From: Drosophila miranda
Lineage: Eukaryota; Arthropoda; Insecta; Diptera; Drosophilidae
Direction: 5' to 3'
Assembly (NCBI RefSeq): GCF_003369915.1
Contig: NC_046676.1
Span: 13,622,001 to 13,686,000 of the forward strand
Length of the DNA stretch: 64,000 nucleotides
Numbering within the stretch: the stretch's first letter is position 1; each line of letters opens with the position of its first letter. The translations under genes and the position numbers were made by a program. Positions 24,861-39,350 of this stretch are shown here, in pieces. The notes below the pieces were generated by a model. That model was not told where the DNA came from. It ran no database searches and saw only the letters and a list, made by a program, of their open reading frames with translations.

Positions 24861-26760
24861 ATGCACAGAGCCCGACTAAATCTTCTCAGTACACTCTTCT
24901 GCCTGGCAGTCCTGGCTAATCCATGCTTGTCAGCGTCGGTGAAGAGCAAGGATTGGTGGGAGACGGCGCAGTTCTATCAGATCTATCCAAGATCATTTAT
25001 GGACTCAGACGGTGATGGCATCGGAGACTTGAATGGCATCACGAGCAAACTAGAATACCTCAAAGATCTGGGCGTGACTGCCGCCTGGCTGTCACCCATT
25101 TTCACCTCACCTATGGTGGACTTTGGCTACGACATTTCCGACTTCTTCGACATCCAGCCAGAGTACGGAACTCTGGACGACTTCCGAGCGTTGATCAAGA
25201 AAGCCAAAGAATTGGATCTGAAGATCATACTGGACTTTGTCCCAAACCACTCGAGTGACGAGAACGAGTGGTTCAAAAAGTCAGTGAAAAGGGAGAAGGG
25301 CTACGAGGACTACTACGTGTGGCATGATGGAAAGGTGAATGCTGAGACGGGAAAGAGGGAACCGCCCTCCAACTGGCTACAGGCCTTCCGTGGCAGTGCC
25401 TGGGAATGGAACGAGGAGCGGCAGCAGTACTACTTGCACCAGTTTGCGGTGCAACAAGCGGATCTCAACTACCGTAATCCTCTGGTGGTGGAGCAGATGA
25501 AGAGGGTTTTGAGGTACTGGCTGGACCTTGGAGTGGCTGGCTTTCGCTGTGATGCGGTTCCAGTGCTCTTTGAGATTGAAACAGATGAGAACGGACAGTA
25601 TGCGGACGAGGAGGTCAGTGGGTTGACAGACGATGTCGACGCTCGCAATTACTTAAAGAGCGACCTCATCGAGAACCGAGTGGAGACCATCGACATGGCC
25701 TACCAGTGGCGGGTGGTGATGGACGATTACCAGCGCATTCATGGCGGCGACACGAGGGTCCTGCTGATTGAAACTTACGCACCTCCCGCCTACACCATGC
25801 AGTTCTACGGTAATCGCTCTGTGGAAGGCGCCCACCTGCCCTTCAACTTCAACCTGATCACGGGGCCCGCCAGCGACGGCGTCTCCGCTAGCTCCATCAA
25901 GACAGCCGTGGACAGCTGGCTTAATAACCTGCCCCCGGGTCGCACGGCCAATTGGGTGATCGGCAATCACGATCAGCGGCGGGCAGCCAGTCGCTATGGA
26001 GCGGCCAATGCGGACGCCATGAACATGCTGGTGATGATCCTGCCAGGGGCAAGTGTGACCTACCAGGGCGAGGAGCTGGCCATGACCGATGGCGAGATCA
26101 GCTGGGAGGACACACAGGATCCGGCTGCATGCAACTCCAATGCCGATATCTACGAGCAGTTCACCCGCGATCCCTCCCGCACTCCCTTCCAGTGGACGAG
26201 CGGCACAAATGCGGGCTTTTCCACTGGCCAGAAGACCTGGCTTCCGCTGGCCCCGGACTACGCCACTGTAAATGTGGAGACGGAGTCCTCGGCCGAGCGT
26301 TCTCACCTGAAGATCTACAAGGCGCTGGTGGAGCTCAGAAAAGCATCGACAACACTGCAGAAAGGATCAACGAAGTATGGGGTGCTCAAGGAGAATGTGT
26401 TCGTAGTGAAACGGTGAGGGAGTGAACCAAGGGGAGCCCTTATAGTTTAATGTAACGTTTTTCCTCTTCCAAGCTACCTCTCTGGCTCCGAGTCCATCGT
26501 TTATGTGGCCAATTTGGCCAGCAAGGGAATCACAGTGGATCTCTACGAGTTCGACAAGACCTTGCCAACGCATCTCAATCTGCTCATACGCAGCCTGCAG
26601 TCCTCCAAAAAGGAAAAGTAAGAAAGTCTTGCCTACAGTAGTTTCTAAAACACGCTGAGTCTCTCTCTCTCTCTCTTTTGTCAATCCCTTCAGTGCATTG
26701 TTCGAGGTGTATGAGCTGAGTCTGGCTGCCGGTGAGGCCTTAGTGTTGAGCACCATATGA
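24861..26760 (+). CDS. Mal-A7: Maltase (GH13 alpha-glucosidase), Mal-A7 position
   Basis: Exons 24861-26413, 26474-26617, 26694-26760; 587 aa. The signal peptide LLSTLFCLAVLANPCLSA is followed by the GH13 barrel from [16 protein letters not shown]. Catalytic motifs are GFRCDAV (nucleophile, about D231), LLIETY (acid/base, about E304) and IGNHDQRR (about D371). Unlike its neighbour at 22.4-24.4 kb it has no intron at NWV|GNHD, but it keeps the two C-terminal introns with identical exon sizes (144 and 67 nt). It is a close paralogue of that neighbour over the first 190 residues. A secreted alpha-glucosidase of the insect maltase subfamily; substrate preference cannot be read from sequence. Confidence 0.87.
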
Positions 26761-26928
26761 AGCAATTGAAGCAGCTGAGGCTTTTCCGGGTTCGATTGAG
26801 CCCCTTTGCTGATGCGATTTCCCATCGCACTCACTTCAGAAATACTTTTATCTTTGACTCAAAGCAAATATGCCGCGGCTTGCATAAATAAATGAATAAG
26901 TACAGAAAAAACAAACAAACCACTCCAC

Positions 26929-26956
26929 CACACACACACACACACACACACACACA
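26929..26956. repeat. (CA)n microsatellite
   Basis: Read directly, just beyond the Mal-A7 3' end. Confidence 0.95.
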
Positions 26957-28524
26957 TAAACTGCTACGGGTACATCCGCATCCCTTGCTGCCGCCGGATG
27001 GGGCTGAAGTGCCCCGAGTACTCTGTTAATTCCCGCTCGGGAATGCCGGGGCTCGCCATTTAAAGTGTTTACACACAAATTAAAGTCAAGCACAAGTCTC
27101 CCTCCATCCATCCATTCTCTGTATTCGGTGAGTATTTTGTATTTTATACTTTGTGTGCTTAAAAAGAACCCATGAGTCAGTCGGGTTATGCCAGTATGTG
27201 TGGCACAATGTACAAGAGTAAATACAGACGCCAACCAGAGACTAGGCCCATAAAACAACACTGTCTGGTCTGGGCAGGGGTGCTGGTTCTGGTTCTGGTC
27301 CTTCTTCTGGTTGTGGTCCTGGTCCCCGGCTTGGGGGTGCTCTTTGAAGTCGAAACCGTCGAGAGTGGCTCGATGAGTTTCCTAAGTGGGGTCGGCGGCA
27401 CATGCTTTAAGGGCGATCGATTACGAATCTCTCTGATAAGTCCTATAGCAACCCATCTGCAAGTCAACCGAAAGAAAAACTTCAATTGCGTTATAAATAA
27501 TTAAATTGCGTTTACACATGGTAATTGGTAGACTCGGTTTGGAGGAGTCTTCACGTTAAGTATACGCCACAGTTGCTGGTATCAAAGATTTTTCGAATAT
27601 TCCAAATTGTTTTGCCCAAGCCTGACTTGGGTGGGAGAAGAGGCTGTCATACTGTCAGTGCGTGAACTTCTTGGGTTCCCAGTCCATCAACAAGGCGAGT
27701 ATATACCTGATTTGAGTGGATTTCACGTGCGATTAGTTTTGATAACAATTACGAGATTGAATTTCGTGGAAAAGGTAATAATATAAAATGGCTTAACGTG
27801 TGGCGTGACACTTTCTACGCAATTTGTACCTTAAAGAGTGGGAAAATGGATACTCTAGCACCGAACCACAGATTTCTTTCCAATTTCGAGGCAAAAACTA
27901 AACATCATGGAGTTTAGGCAGCCGATTTAGTTTTTTTATGCCCAAAAATCCAGGTTTTAAGGTCCGATTTATGTGATTTCGATTTAATAGTATTATGGGA
28001 TTCGGCCAAAAAATTAGCAGTCTGTATCAGGCCGGGCGCAAAAATGAATAAAAAAGAATCGTGTAAATGGCTGCGTGACCCGTCAGCCCATTAAAAAGGT
28101 CACAGACACAAAGCAGCGGCAGGAGATGTGAATGCTCTGAGCCACTTCACCCTTACGCACGTGACCAGAAACCTTAAAAGATATTAAATTGTGAAAATGG
28201 AAACCGCATGACAGACGGATTCGGTGGCAGAGAGGAGTCCCACCTGATGGCAGTCTTCAGCCTTTTTGTGCATTTCATTTTCGTACAGATAATGAAGGTA
28301 ATTTCCCAAAGAGAGAGCTTGAGAAGCTTAAAAACGCACAGAAATCATTACATTTAAGATGATTTCCGCAGATTTACGGTTCCGATGGCATAGGACCGGC
28401 AAAAACTTTGTGACTCTTCCTATTGAAAAACTTTTTAAAAAGCATTAGGTTCGTTGTAATCGGGGCACCCGGAAAAGCGCCCAGAGCTGTCCTCTTGCAC
28501 ATTTAGTTAACGTATTCGCAGCTC

Positions 28525-28683
28525 CTACAACGTTTGCATATTAATAAAGTTTGCCAGAAAGGCCTCATATTTGAGTTTCGCCAGGATGTCCAGGGGTGAG
28601 CCGCTGATGAGATTGTCTGGCTGAGGTTTCTGGATCGGCACGTGCCAGCGGGCCAGGTATGAACAGGAGCTGGAGCTGGAAGC
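28525..28683 (-). other. Unassigned minus-strand open stretch, possible terminal exon
   Basis: Fifty-three sense codons run from just after a TGA to a TAG. The sequence includes ARWHVPIQKPQPDNL and SPLDILAKLKYEAFL, with mostly C/G third positions in the first half. There is no Met before the last few codons, so it would need an upstream exon; a possible acceptor (CTTCCAG) lies near the left end of the frame. I do not recognise the protein. It could be chance. Confidence 0.2.
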
Positions 28684-29450
28684 TCATTTACTCGCTGGCA
28701 GCCCTCCTTAATTGCACCACAAACAGGGCTCATAACTGTTGGCCAAAGGGTTGACTTATGCTCGCCCAGATTCGGTGGCATTCGGAATGCCTCTCACGTT
28801 GCGTTTCTGCTGGGTTAACAGTGAATCCCACAGAGGACACGCTGATGACAGACCAATTGTCGCGAAAGGCCCGTGCGATGAGGCTGGGAAAGCGTTAACA
28901 ATGATTTTGCAGTTCTGTTTAAGACGAACTATTTTTAAGAGCATCCTTAAGTTGGTAAGTTCTTTGTTCCTTCAATGTTGCAGTTTTCTCGCCAACGAAG
29001 TTGAAAATTCATTGTAATTTTACTTAATTTTGTATAAGTAAATTAAAAAGCCAAGCAGTCAAAAGTTACTCTCCCAGTAGCTTGTTACTCTTACCAACTT
29101 CGAGTACCCACAGAATCACACCCCCCACGCACACACACAAGCTGCTTGCCTCATTTCCGCGACACCTTCTGTGGTCTGTCGGGTCTTTTTTTTCACAGGG
29201 AGGCAACGCTTCGGATGCGTGATTTGTGTGTCTTATCAATCACGTCTAATGGAATTTTTTTCTCTCCACGCCCACGGGCTCGTCCTTGAGTGAGGACGAA
29301 GTTCCCTCATAATTTGTAATAAGTTGGCCAAGAATACGACCTTAAATTGAAAAGTTGTCCAATGTCGTTCGCCCAAATACGAATACGAGAAAATGTGCGC
29401 GTGTGTCTGTATTTTTTGCTTTTTGAACTTTTGATTAGGTATAGAATACT

Positions 29451-31387
29451 CTACACCGACTCCAAAATAAGGGCCGCGTATGGTTCCAGAGAGAGGCTGC
29501 TCAGAGTAACGCTGTCGCTGCAGAGACAAAGTCAGTATATTAGTAGAAACATTAGATGATAATGGGTGAGAGCTTACCCCGCAGATGCCTGGGCCTGAGG
29601 ATTGGACACCTTGATCTTGTAGTTGCCGGAGGCATACAGTACACCGGTCACATCCACACCCGTCACCTTGGTGTCCAGCACATTGGCCACTAGCACCATG
29701 GTGGGCTGTCCACTCAGCGATCGCTTGATGGCCAGCACATTGTCACCCACATTGGCATACCTTGTGGAACCAAGCTGCAGGGTCTTCAGCTGACGCAACT
29801 GCACCAATTGCTTGTACAGGCTCAGGTGGCTAGTAGTGGAGGCGTTCTCCGTCTTGGCGTTGATAGTCAAGTAGTTGGGGTTTATCGGCAGCCAGGTGGT
29901 ACTGTTGGTGGAGAAACCGGCGTTCGCCTCATCGCTCCACTGGAAGGGCGTTCTGCCTGGGTCGCGTGTGAATTCCTCGTAGATATCGGCGTTGGAGTTG
30001 CAGGCCGACGGATCGCGCGTGTCCTCCCAGCTGATGTCGAGGTCTGTCATGCCCAGCTCCTCGCCCTGGTAGGTGATACTCACGCCAGGAAGAAACATCT
30101 GCAGCATGTTCATTAGGTCAATCCGATTCTCGCCATATCGACTGCCCACGCGACGCTGATCGTGGTTTCCCATCTTAAAGAAAATGCAGCATTCAGAAGC
30201 TTGCGGATCTTGAAGCGTGTTCGAGCACTTACCACCCAGTTAGCCGTCTTTCCGGCGGGTATTTGTCCCAGCCAACTCTTGATAATCTTCACAAATCCGC
30301 CTGCAGTGAGTTCAGTATTGTTCTTATCCCCATTTCCGCCCACAATGAATTGGAAGTTGAATGGAATCTCTGCTCCTTTGGCTGTTCGATTGCCGTAAAA
30401 CTGCATTACGTAGTCCAGCTCAGAGTAGGTCTCCACCATAATGACGCGCGTGTCTCCACCATGGACGCGCTGGTAATCGTCCAGGAGTGTCTTCCACTGA
30501 AAGACCATCTCTACCGTCTCGCGCAGATCCTGGGTGTGAATGTGCTTCAGGTAGGCCGAATTATCAGGATCATCTGTGTAGCCGCTTAGCGGCTCGTCTG
30601 GATAGCGTCCATTGGCATCGGGCAGTGACTCAAAGCACCAGGGGACGGCATCCATGCGGAAACCGGCAACGCCCCGATCCAGCCAGTAGGTCAGCACACG
30701 CTTCATTTGTGCCACCACCAGGGGATTGCGGTAGTTGAGATCGGGCTGCTGCACGGCGAACTGGTGCAGGTAGTACTGTTGCCGCTCCTCGTTCCACTCC
30801 CACGCACTGCCACGGAAAGCCTGTAGCCAGTTAGAGGGCGGCTCTCGCTGCCCAGTGGTGGAGCTGACGTAGCCATCGTGCCACATGTAGTAGTCCTCGT
30901 AGCCCTTCTCCCTCTTGACTGACTTCTTGAACCAGTCGTTCTCGTCACTTGAATGATTCGGGACAAAGTCAAGGATGATCTTGATGTTCCGCTTCTTGGC
31001 CTCAGCTACAAGCTGGTCGAAATCGTCCAGTGTGCCATATTCTGGCTGGATGTCGAAGAAGTCGGAGATATCGTAGCCAAAGTCTACCATTGGTGAGGTG
31101 AAAATGGGTGACAGCCAAGTGGCCGTGACTCCGATCTCCTTAAGGTAGTCCAGCTTCGATATGATGCCCTGCAGATCACCAACGCCATCGCCATCAGAGT
31201 CCTTATAGGATCGTGGATAGATCTGATAGAACTGGGCAACCTGCCACCAGTCCCGCGTCTCCTCCGTTGATGCCGCCGCCCTCTCTTGGTACGAATCAAG
31301 GCTGAGATCTATGGCAGCAGCGTCGCCGGCCGCGCAGTACAGCCCCAAGAGGAGAATAGTTACCAATAAGTTGTGTAGAAACGTCAT
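29451..31387 (-). CDS. Mal-A6: Maltase (GH13 alpha-glucosidase), Mal-A6 position
   Basis: Minus-strand exons: 31387-30233, 30173-29578, 29517-29451; 605 aa. The signal peptide is LLVTILLLGLYCAAGDA, followed by a 20-residue spacer, then [16 protein letters not shown]. Catalytic motifs are GFRMDAV, IMVETYS and MGNHDQRR. It keeps the intron after NWV and the last intron, but lacks the one after IKR that most of the cluster has, so that exon is fused here (GVDVTGVLYASG region). The C-terminus is SLEPYAALILESV, with no membrane tail. A secreted disaccharidase by family; substrate range unknown. Confidence 0.87.
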
Positions 31388-31391
31388 GACT

Positions 31392-31456
31392 GACTGAGAA
31401 GCCCCAATACTGGAGTCCCCTTTTATAGCTCGTCTCTAAAGTGATCTGGTGATAAG
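31392..31456 (-). promoter_or_regulatory. Core promoter (Inr, TATA) and GATA site of the Mal-A6 gene
   Basis: On the minus strand: GATAA core (plus GATAAG at 31451-31456), TATAAAA at 31427-31421, and a consensus fly initiator TCAGTC at 31397-31392. TATA-to-Inr spacing of 32 bp is standard. Transcription from the Inr A would leave a leader of only about 8 bases before the ATG at 31387. Confidence 0.7.
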
Positions 31457-31533
31457 CTTGAGTTCTCGTTTGAGTGTTTTTTTTATTTTGAGTGCTTAAT
31501 TAATCGACAGCTGATGGAATCACGTGTGGAAAT

Positions 31534-33722
<2,189 letters not shown>

Positions 33723-33810
33723 TTATAAAAGATTTGCTTTGCTAATATGTATTACTAGAACAACAACTGATCAAAGAAAAGCAGCAACTGGTGGATCGCA
33801 TCGAGTGCGA

Positions 33811-33825
33811 AACATATTTATAGGA
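33811..33825 (-). promoter_or_regulatory. Possible TATA element of the Mal-A5 gene
   Basis: TATAAATA on the minus strand, about 100 bp upstream of the start codon, with CCAGTTG about 30 bp downstream as a possible initiator. A second TATAA-like string lies too close to the ATG to be the core promoter. Unlike the other seven maltase genes, no GATAA site was seen nearby. Confidence 0.35.
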
Positions 33826-34549
33826 AATATAATTATGTAAAGAGGGAGAGAGCGCTTGACGTGCGGTCAGCGAGAGAGCATAGTACAGTGCAGTCTCCCT
33901 AGAGCATACAATTTGCTGCGCACTCAGACTACTGTGGAAATAGCTGAGTCAGTAACTGGATCACATTGACCTTGTAAATGACGAAAGCATATTTTGCTAA
34001 TCCAGTGTACACCCCTTCGAGTGTGCACTGTACTAGAAATATTTTTAAACTGCGCAGCAGAGCAATAGAAGGAAAACGATGCAAAAAGAGAGATGCCGAG
34101 AGCGCATTGCACACACTGCGTGACAAAAAGCTGTTTATCGGTATCTGAGATTCTCGTCGTACCATTTTACAAATAAATTGATGTGTTGTGTTGTGGTAGT
34201 TATTACTGTTTAGTAAATATACACTAGATTTGTATACTATGTGTACTGCGTATAAGTGGGGACATGTTATTATTGCCTGCATTAGTATTTTAATGCAGAA
34301 CATCGACTGCGAGCTGAAGCCCAAGTCTCGGTGCGCATACAAATCACACTAGCTGTATTCGTACGATTCCTGAACTGTACTTATTTTCCCTTTTGCTTAT
34401 TCATCCTTTTTTGTCGCATCATCGCAACTTGTGAGAATTACCACAAAATACTGTACATATGTACATACATATATAAAAAATTGAGTTTGAATATATTAAT
34501 AAATCATATAATTTGTGGAATATTATGTTTATTAATGTAAAGTAAGTAC

Positions 34550-36540
34550 TTAAACCGTAGTGGTGGACCGCAGCACAATGGATTCGTGTGGCATGAGGGT
34601 GACACTGCTGGCCGAGACCTGATCGCCCACCTGCTTGATGGACTTTTTAGTGACAAGGGCATACTGGAACTTGGCGGGCAGACCACCGAACACCTGGGTC
34701 AGATCCACATTCTCGATGGAGTCGAAAATGTTGAACAGCGAAATGTAGATGTAGTTGCCGCTCAGGTAACTGAAATTTGGAACTTATTTATATCGATTCA
34801 TGGGTTAGATGAGGTCAGGACTAACCGCTTAACGGCCAGGACGTAGTTGCTGACTGCCTTGATCTCGGCAGAGCCCTCCTCGATGGTGGGCTCCTTGCGG
34901 AGCTGCTGCAGCCGCTTGAAGATGTTTAGGTGGCTGAGAGAGACTCCGCGCTCTGTCTTCACGTTACGCTCGGCATAGTCTTGGCCCACCGGCAACCACG
35001 TGGTCGATCCGGTTGTGAAGCCAGCCATCTTATCGTCCGACCAGTGCATCGGGGTACGAGCGGGATCGCGTGACATGGCCATGTAGTTCTCCTCATAGCC
35101 GTTGCAGGCCTGCGGGTCCACAGTGTCCTCCCAGGACACGTAGCCATCGAGCATGCCGATCTCCTCGCCGTTGTAGGTGATACTGCAGCCGGGCAGCGTC
35201 AGCAGCAGGATGTTGAACAGGTCGACCCGATCGGCGCCGAAGCGGGAGCCCACGCGGTTCTTGTCATGGTTGCCAATCTGATCGGAATATTATGTGTCAC
35301 CGATTGAATGTCATGCGAGTGCGGTTGGAGTCTCGCGATAGCACTTACCACCCAGTTGGCGCTCTTTCCAGCTGGCATAAGGTTAAGCCAGTTGTTAATC
35401 AGGTATTCGTAGTGATAGGCATCGGAGTCGTAGTGCAGATTGCTAATCAACTGGAAGTTGAACGGTATCTGGGCCCCATCCGCCGTGCTATTGCCATAGT
35501 AGTCCATGACGATCTCAATGGGTGACCAGGTCTCCACCATAAGGATGCTACGACAAGATACAAACATAATGGAATATCGTTGCGATGAAACAACCACTTA
35601 CCGCTCATCGCCCCCATTGTCGGCTTGGAACTGTTCGAGGATCTCACGCCATTCGAATCTGTAAGTAATTAATAAATATCGTGAGTTTTTCAATGTTCCT
35701 ATTATTACTCCTGTAGAGACCGACTAACACCAGGTGAGGGGTCTCTGGCTGATCCACGGTGTAGATTTTGTGGGTGTAGCCATACTCATCGGGGTCATCG
35801 GTCCAATCGTTGCGGGGCTCATCCGGATAGTTGCCATTCTCGTCCGCCTCAATCTCGAAGGCATGGTAGATGGCGTCCACGCGGAAGCCGTCCACACCCT
35901 TCTCCAGCCAGAAGCGAAGGACATTGTTCATCTCCTCGCGCACCACGGGATTGCGGAAATTGAAGTCGGGTTGCTTCTTGTGGAACTGGTGAAGGTAGTA
36001 CTCCTGGCGGCCCTCATGCCACTCCCAGGCCGATCCGCGGAACACACTCACCCAATTGGTGGGGGGAATTCGCTGCCCGTTGTCATCGACGAAGCCGGGA
36101 TGCCAGATGTAGTAATCCTTGTACTTCTCCTCGCCAGCAGCAGAGCGGATGAACCAGTCGCATTCATCGCTAGAGTGATTGGGCACGAAATCCAGGATGA
36201 TCTTCACATTCAGCTCCTTGGCACGGGCAACCATGTTTTCAAAGTCCTCCATGTCGCCGAAGAGTGGATCTACGTCTTTGAAGTCGGATATGTCATAGCC
36301 AAAATCGGCCATGGGTGATTTGAGGAAAGGCGACAGCCAAGTGGCAGTGACGCCGATCTCCTTAAGATATTCCAGTTTCTCTGTGACGCCATTCAAGTCA
36401 CCGATTCCATCGCCATCGGTGTCCTTAAAGGAGCGCGGATAGATCTGATAGAACGAGGCTGTCTTCCACCAGGGAGCGGCGGCATCGACGGCCAGAAGGC
36501 CAAGGCCGATCAGCAGGAATAGGCTCGACCAAGTGGTCAT
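34550..36540 (-). CDS. Mal-A4: Maltase (GH13 alpha-glucosidase), Mal-A4 position
   Basis: Minus-strand exons: 36540-35729, 35658-35602, 35547-35349, 35277-34826, 34769-34550; 579 aa. The signal peptide [14 protein letters not shown] is followed at once by [16 protein letters not shown]. Catalytic motifs are [14 protein letters not shown] and IGNHDKNR. Two introns are unique within the array: one after PHLV (35728-35659) and one after GGDER (35601-35548), leaving a 57-nt exon between them. The last exon is unsplit. The aromatic Trp after the acid/base Glu (ETW versus ETY/EAY elsewhere) and the region-II Ile-Tyr (DAIYH) suggest an altered sugar pocket. Confidence 0.87.
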
Positions 36541-36544
36541 TGTT

Positions 36545-36642
36545 AACTGAAAATAATACGGTTATAATACGTTTCTTATATACGAAACGATTACCCCAAT
36601 GATAGCGCCCCAGCTATAAACTATTGGGCATTATTGCTTATC
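36545..36642 (-). promoter_or_regulatory. Core promoter and GATA site of the Mal-A4 gene
   Basis: On the minus strand: initiator TCAGTT at 36550-36545, TATATAAG at 36582-36575 (34 bp to the Inr A), and a GATAA core (plus CTTATC 36637-36642). The predicted leader is about 8 bases. Confidence 0.65.
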
Positions 36643-37321
36643 ATTTATGACTTTCTAGTAAAAAAACCAGTATTACCAGCTGAGAGAAATATATGAGGAG
36701 ACCTTTGACTGAGAGAAATGCGTATGACACAATGTTGGGTCAGGCGCTGGAACTGATTAACTGAGACGGGTACAAGTTCCGAACTGATGCAAAATTTTCC
36801 AATAGGGAATCCTATTGGAGGGAAGAAAACTTAGAGCTGAGGACTCGCAAGGAGGTGGCTACCTATGAAAAGGCTCCACCTCAAGGACTCATGACCTACA
36901 CTTACTTAGTTTCAGTTAGCTAATCTCAGCACACAGCTACCTTATCGCAACCTTGAACCCCCAAGACAGTCGTCTTTTATTTGCCCAGCCCTATTCAAAA
37001 TACCCCCCTAGAAGTGAGACAATAAATTATTCATTCCAAAAAAATTTTTAAGATTAGATAAGACCAATTCAGAAGTTATATGCAACTCTCACTTTTCGCT
37101 GCCAATCTGTTTCATGATCTCCGAACGTGAAACCTTACCGCTGCTGCCAATAAATACCAAAGTTGGTATCATATGAACCTGGTCGCTATCTGGCCAACAA
37201 CGAAGCCGAATCCATTAAGTGGAAGCCAGCGTGGCTGGGACCATAAATCTGCCATATACCACTAAGCTAATCAAAAATAGTGGGCTATATATTGGTATAT
37301 GGGGGGTTTATCACGGCCCAA

Positions 37322-37398
37322 GTTATCATTAGTACATCGATCGGGTCTGCCGAGCTGGTGTCCATAAATAGGGGCCCCGAATAATCCCAGTGGTCATT
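37322..37398 (+). promoter_or_regulatory. Core promoter and GATA site of the Mal-A3 gene
   Basis: TTATC at 37323-37327, a TATA-like CATAAATA at 37363-37370, and TCATT initiator at 37394-37398, 32 bp downstream of the TATA. The predicted leader is about 17 bases. The divergent Mal-A4 promoter lies 0.8 kb to the left. Confidence 0.5.
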
Positions 37399-37412
37399 GG
37401 CAATCGATCGAA

Positions 37413-39346
37413 ATGGGTGTGCTGGTAAAAATTCTAACGCTTTCCTGCTTTCTGGCCCTCACGCTGCCCACGTTGGCTGAGGTGGGATGGTGGAAAACGG
37501 CCCAGTTCTATCAGATCTATCCCAGATCCTTTAAGGACAGCGATGATGATGGTGTGGGCGATATCAATGGTGAGTGACGATCGTAATAACTGCAGAACAA
37601 GTTCTCAACTGATTTCTTCTTAGGCATAACACAGCAGTTGGCTTATCTGAAGGAAATTGGCATTACGGCCACCTGGCTCTCGCCGATCTTCACTTCGCCC
37701 ATGGCTGACTTTGGCTATGATGTGGCCAACCTCACCGATATTGATCCCATCTTCGGCACAATGGAGGACTTTGAAAGGCTTTTGGCACGCGCCAAAGAGC
37801 TCGACATCAAGATTATCTTGGACTTTGTGCCCAACCACACCAGCGATGAGTGCGATTGGTTTATTCGGTCTGCGGCTGGCGAGGAGGAGTACAAGGACTT
37901 CTATGTGTGGCACACCGGGAAGGTGGTGAACGGGATCAGACAGCCACCCACCAACTGGATTGGCGTGTTCCGTGGATCCATGTGGACGTGGCACGAGGGT
38001 CGTCAGGCCTACTACCTGCACCAGTTCCATGCCAAGCAACCGGATCTCAACTATCGCAACCCCAAGGTGGTGGAGGCCATGAAGGATGTCCTCCGATTCT
38101 GGCTGCGCAAGGGTGCCTTCGGTTTCCGCATTGATGCCGTGCCCCATGTGTACGAGGTACCCGCTGATGCGGATGGCAACTGGCCCGACGAGCCCCGCAA
38201 CGAGAACTCCAACGATCCCGAGGATTACGGCTACCTGCAGCACATTTACACCACCGACCAGCCGGAGACCATCGAGCTGGTGTATGCTTTCCGCGAGGTG
38301 ATTGAGGAAATTGACCAAGAGCTGGGCGGCGACGATCGCATTCTGCTGACCGAGGCCTACTCCCCTCTCAACATCCTGATGCAGTACTACGGCAATGAAA
38401 CCCATCTGGGCTCGCAGATCCCCTTCAACTTCAACCTGCTGGCGAACATTGGCTTCGATTCCGACGCCTACCACTACTCGGAGCTGATCCACAACTGGCT
38501 GGACAATATGCCCGAGGGCCAGGTGGCCAATTGGGTGTTTGGCAACCACGACCAGAGTCGCATTGGATCCCGCCTGGGTGCCGACCGCATCGATGCCTGC
38601 AACATGATTGTGCTAACCCTGCCCGGAGTCAGCATCACCTACCAGGGCGAGGAGATGGGCATGACAGACGTCTTTATCAGCTGGGAGGACACTGTGGATC
38701 CCCAGGCCTGCCAAACTAACGAGGAGGAGTTCGAGAGCCACACCCGCGACCCTGTGCGCACTCCCTTCCAGTGGAGCGACGAGAAGAACGCTGGCTTTAG
38801 CGATGCCCCATCCACATGGCTGCCCGTGGGCCTGGACTACAAGCTGGTCAATGTCAAGCGGGAACGCGGCATTGCCCTGAGCCACCTGAACATCTACAAG
38901 CAGCTTCGTGCACTGCGCGATGAGCCCACCCTGAAGCAGGGAGATGTCACCGTCACCGCCATCGGTCCCAATGTTTTGGCCTTCAAGCGGTAAGTGGGGG
39001 AGACCTCTAGGATTAATTCATTTACTAATAACAACTCTCTCCATCTCTCTCTCTCTCTCTTAATGGATGAACAGCTCGCTGGCTGGCCAGAAGTCCTACA
39101 TAACTGTCATCAACATCAACGATGATGTTGAGTCGATCAATCTGGACTCGGTCTTTACCTCAATCTCATCGCAGCTACAGTACGTTGTAGTAAACGACAA
39201 GAGCGTCCGTCGGAAGAAGTAAGCAGAAACAGTCCTCTAATCCCTAAAATATATCTTAAACCATTTCCTTACTTCACAGTGATCTGACTTTCGCCAACTC
39301 CGTGCTGCTTATGCCCAAGGAAGCTGTTGTGCTGAGCACAGTTTAA
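37413..39346 (+). CDS. Mal-A3: Maltase (GH13 alpha-glucosidase), Mal-A3 position (LvpL type)
   Basis: Exons 37413-37569, 37624-38989, 39075-39218, 39280-39346; 577 aa. The signal peptide [16 protein letters not shown] is followed by [16 protein letters not shown]. Catalytic motifs are GFRIDAV, LLTEAYS and FGNHDQSR. It shares the first intron (after DxNG) with Mal-A5 and the two C-terminal introns with Mal-A8/A7, but has no intron at NWV. The Ca-type loop reads [12 protein letters not shown]. The stop codon overlaps a polyadenylation hexamer (TAATAAA at 39344-39350). Strongly G/C-biased third positions suggest high expression. A secreted midgut disaccharidase by family. Confidence 0.88.
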
Positions 39347-39350
39347 TAAA
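39345..39350 (+). terminator. Polyadenylation signal overlapping the Mal-A3 stop codon
   Basis: AATAAA begins on the second base of the TAA stop. If used, the 3' UTR is only about 10-30 bases. Confidence 0.5.

Larger units (their letters stand above)
26761..29450. other. 2.7-kb intergenic stretch between convergent maltase genes
   Basis: It contains an AATAAA at 26887-26892 that could end the Mal-A7 transcript, a (CA)n microsatellite (26929-26956), and a Leu/Val-rich open frame at 27172-27504 built from ggttctggt-type repeats that I do not believe is a gene. On the minus strand a 53-codon open stretch (28683-28525) has coding-like codon use but no start; it is listed separately. Nothing else was recognised. 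Confidence 0.6.

Noticed and set aside
27172-27504. 110-codon plus-strand frame with a Leu/Val run that looks like a membrane helix
   Set aside because: The hydrophobic run comes from a ggttctggt-type repeat; there is no splice, promoter or family evidence, and it stays open mainly because of the repeat.
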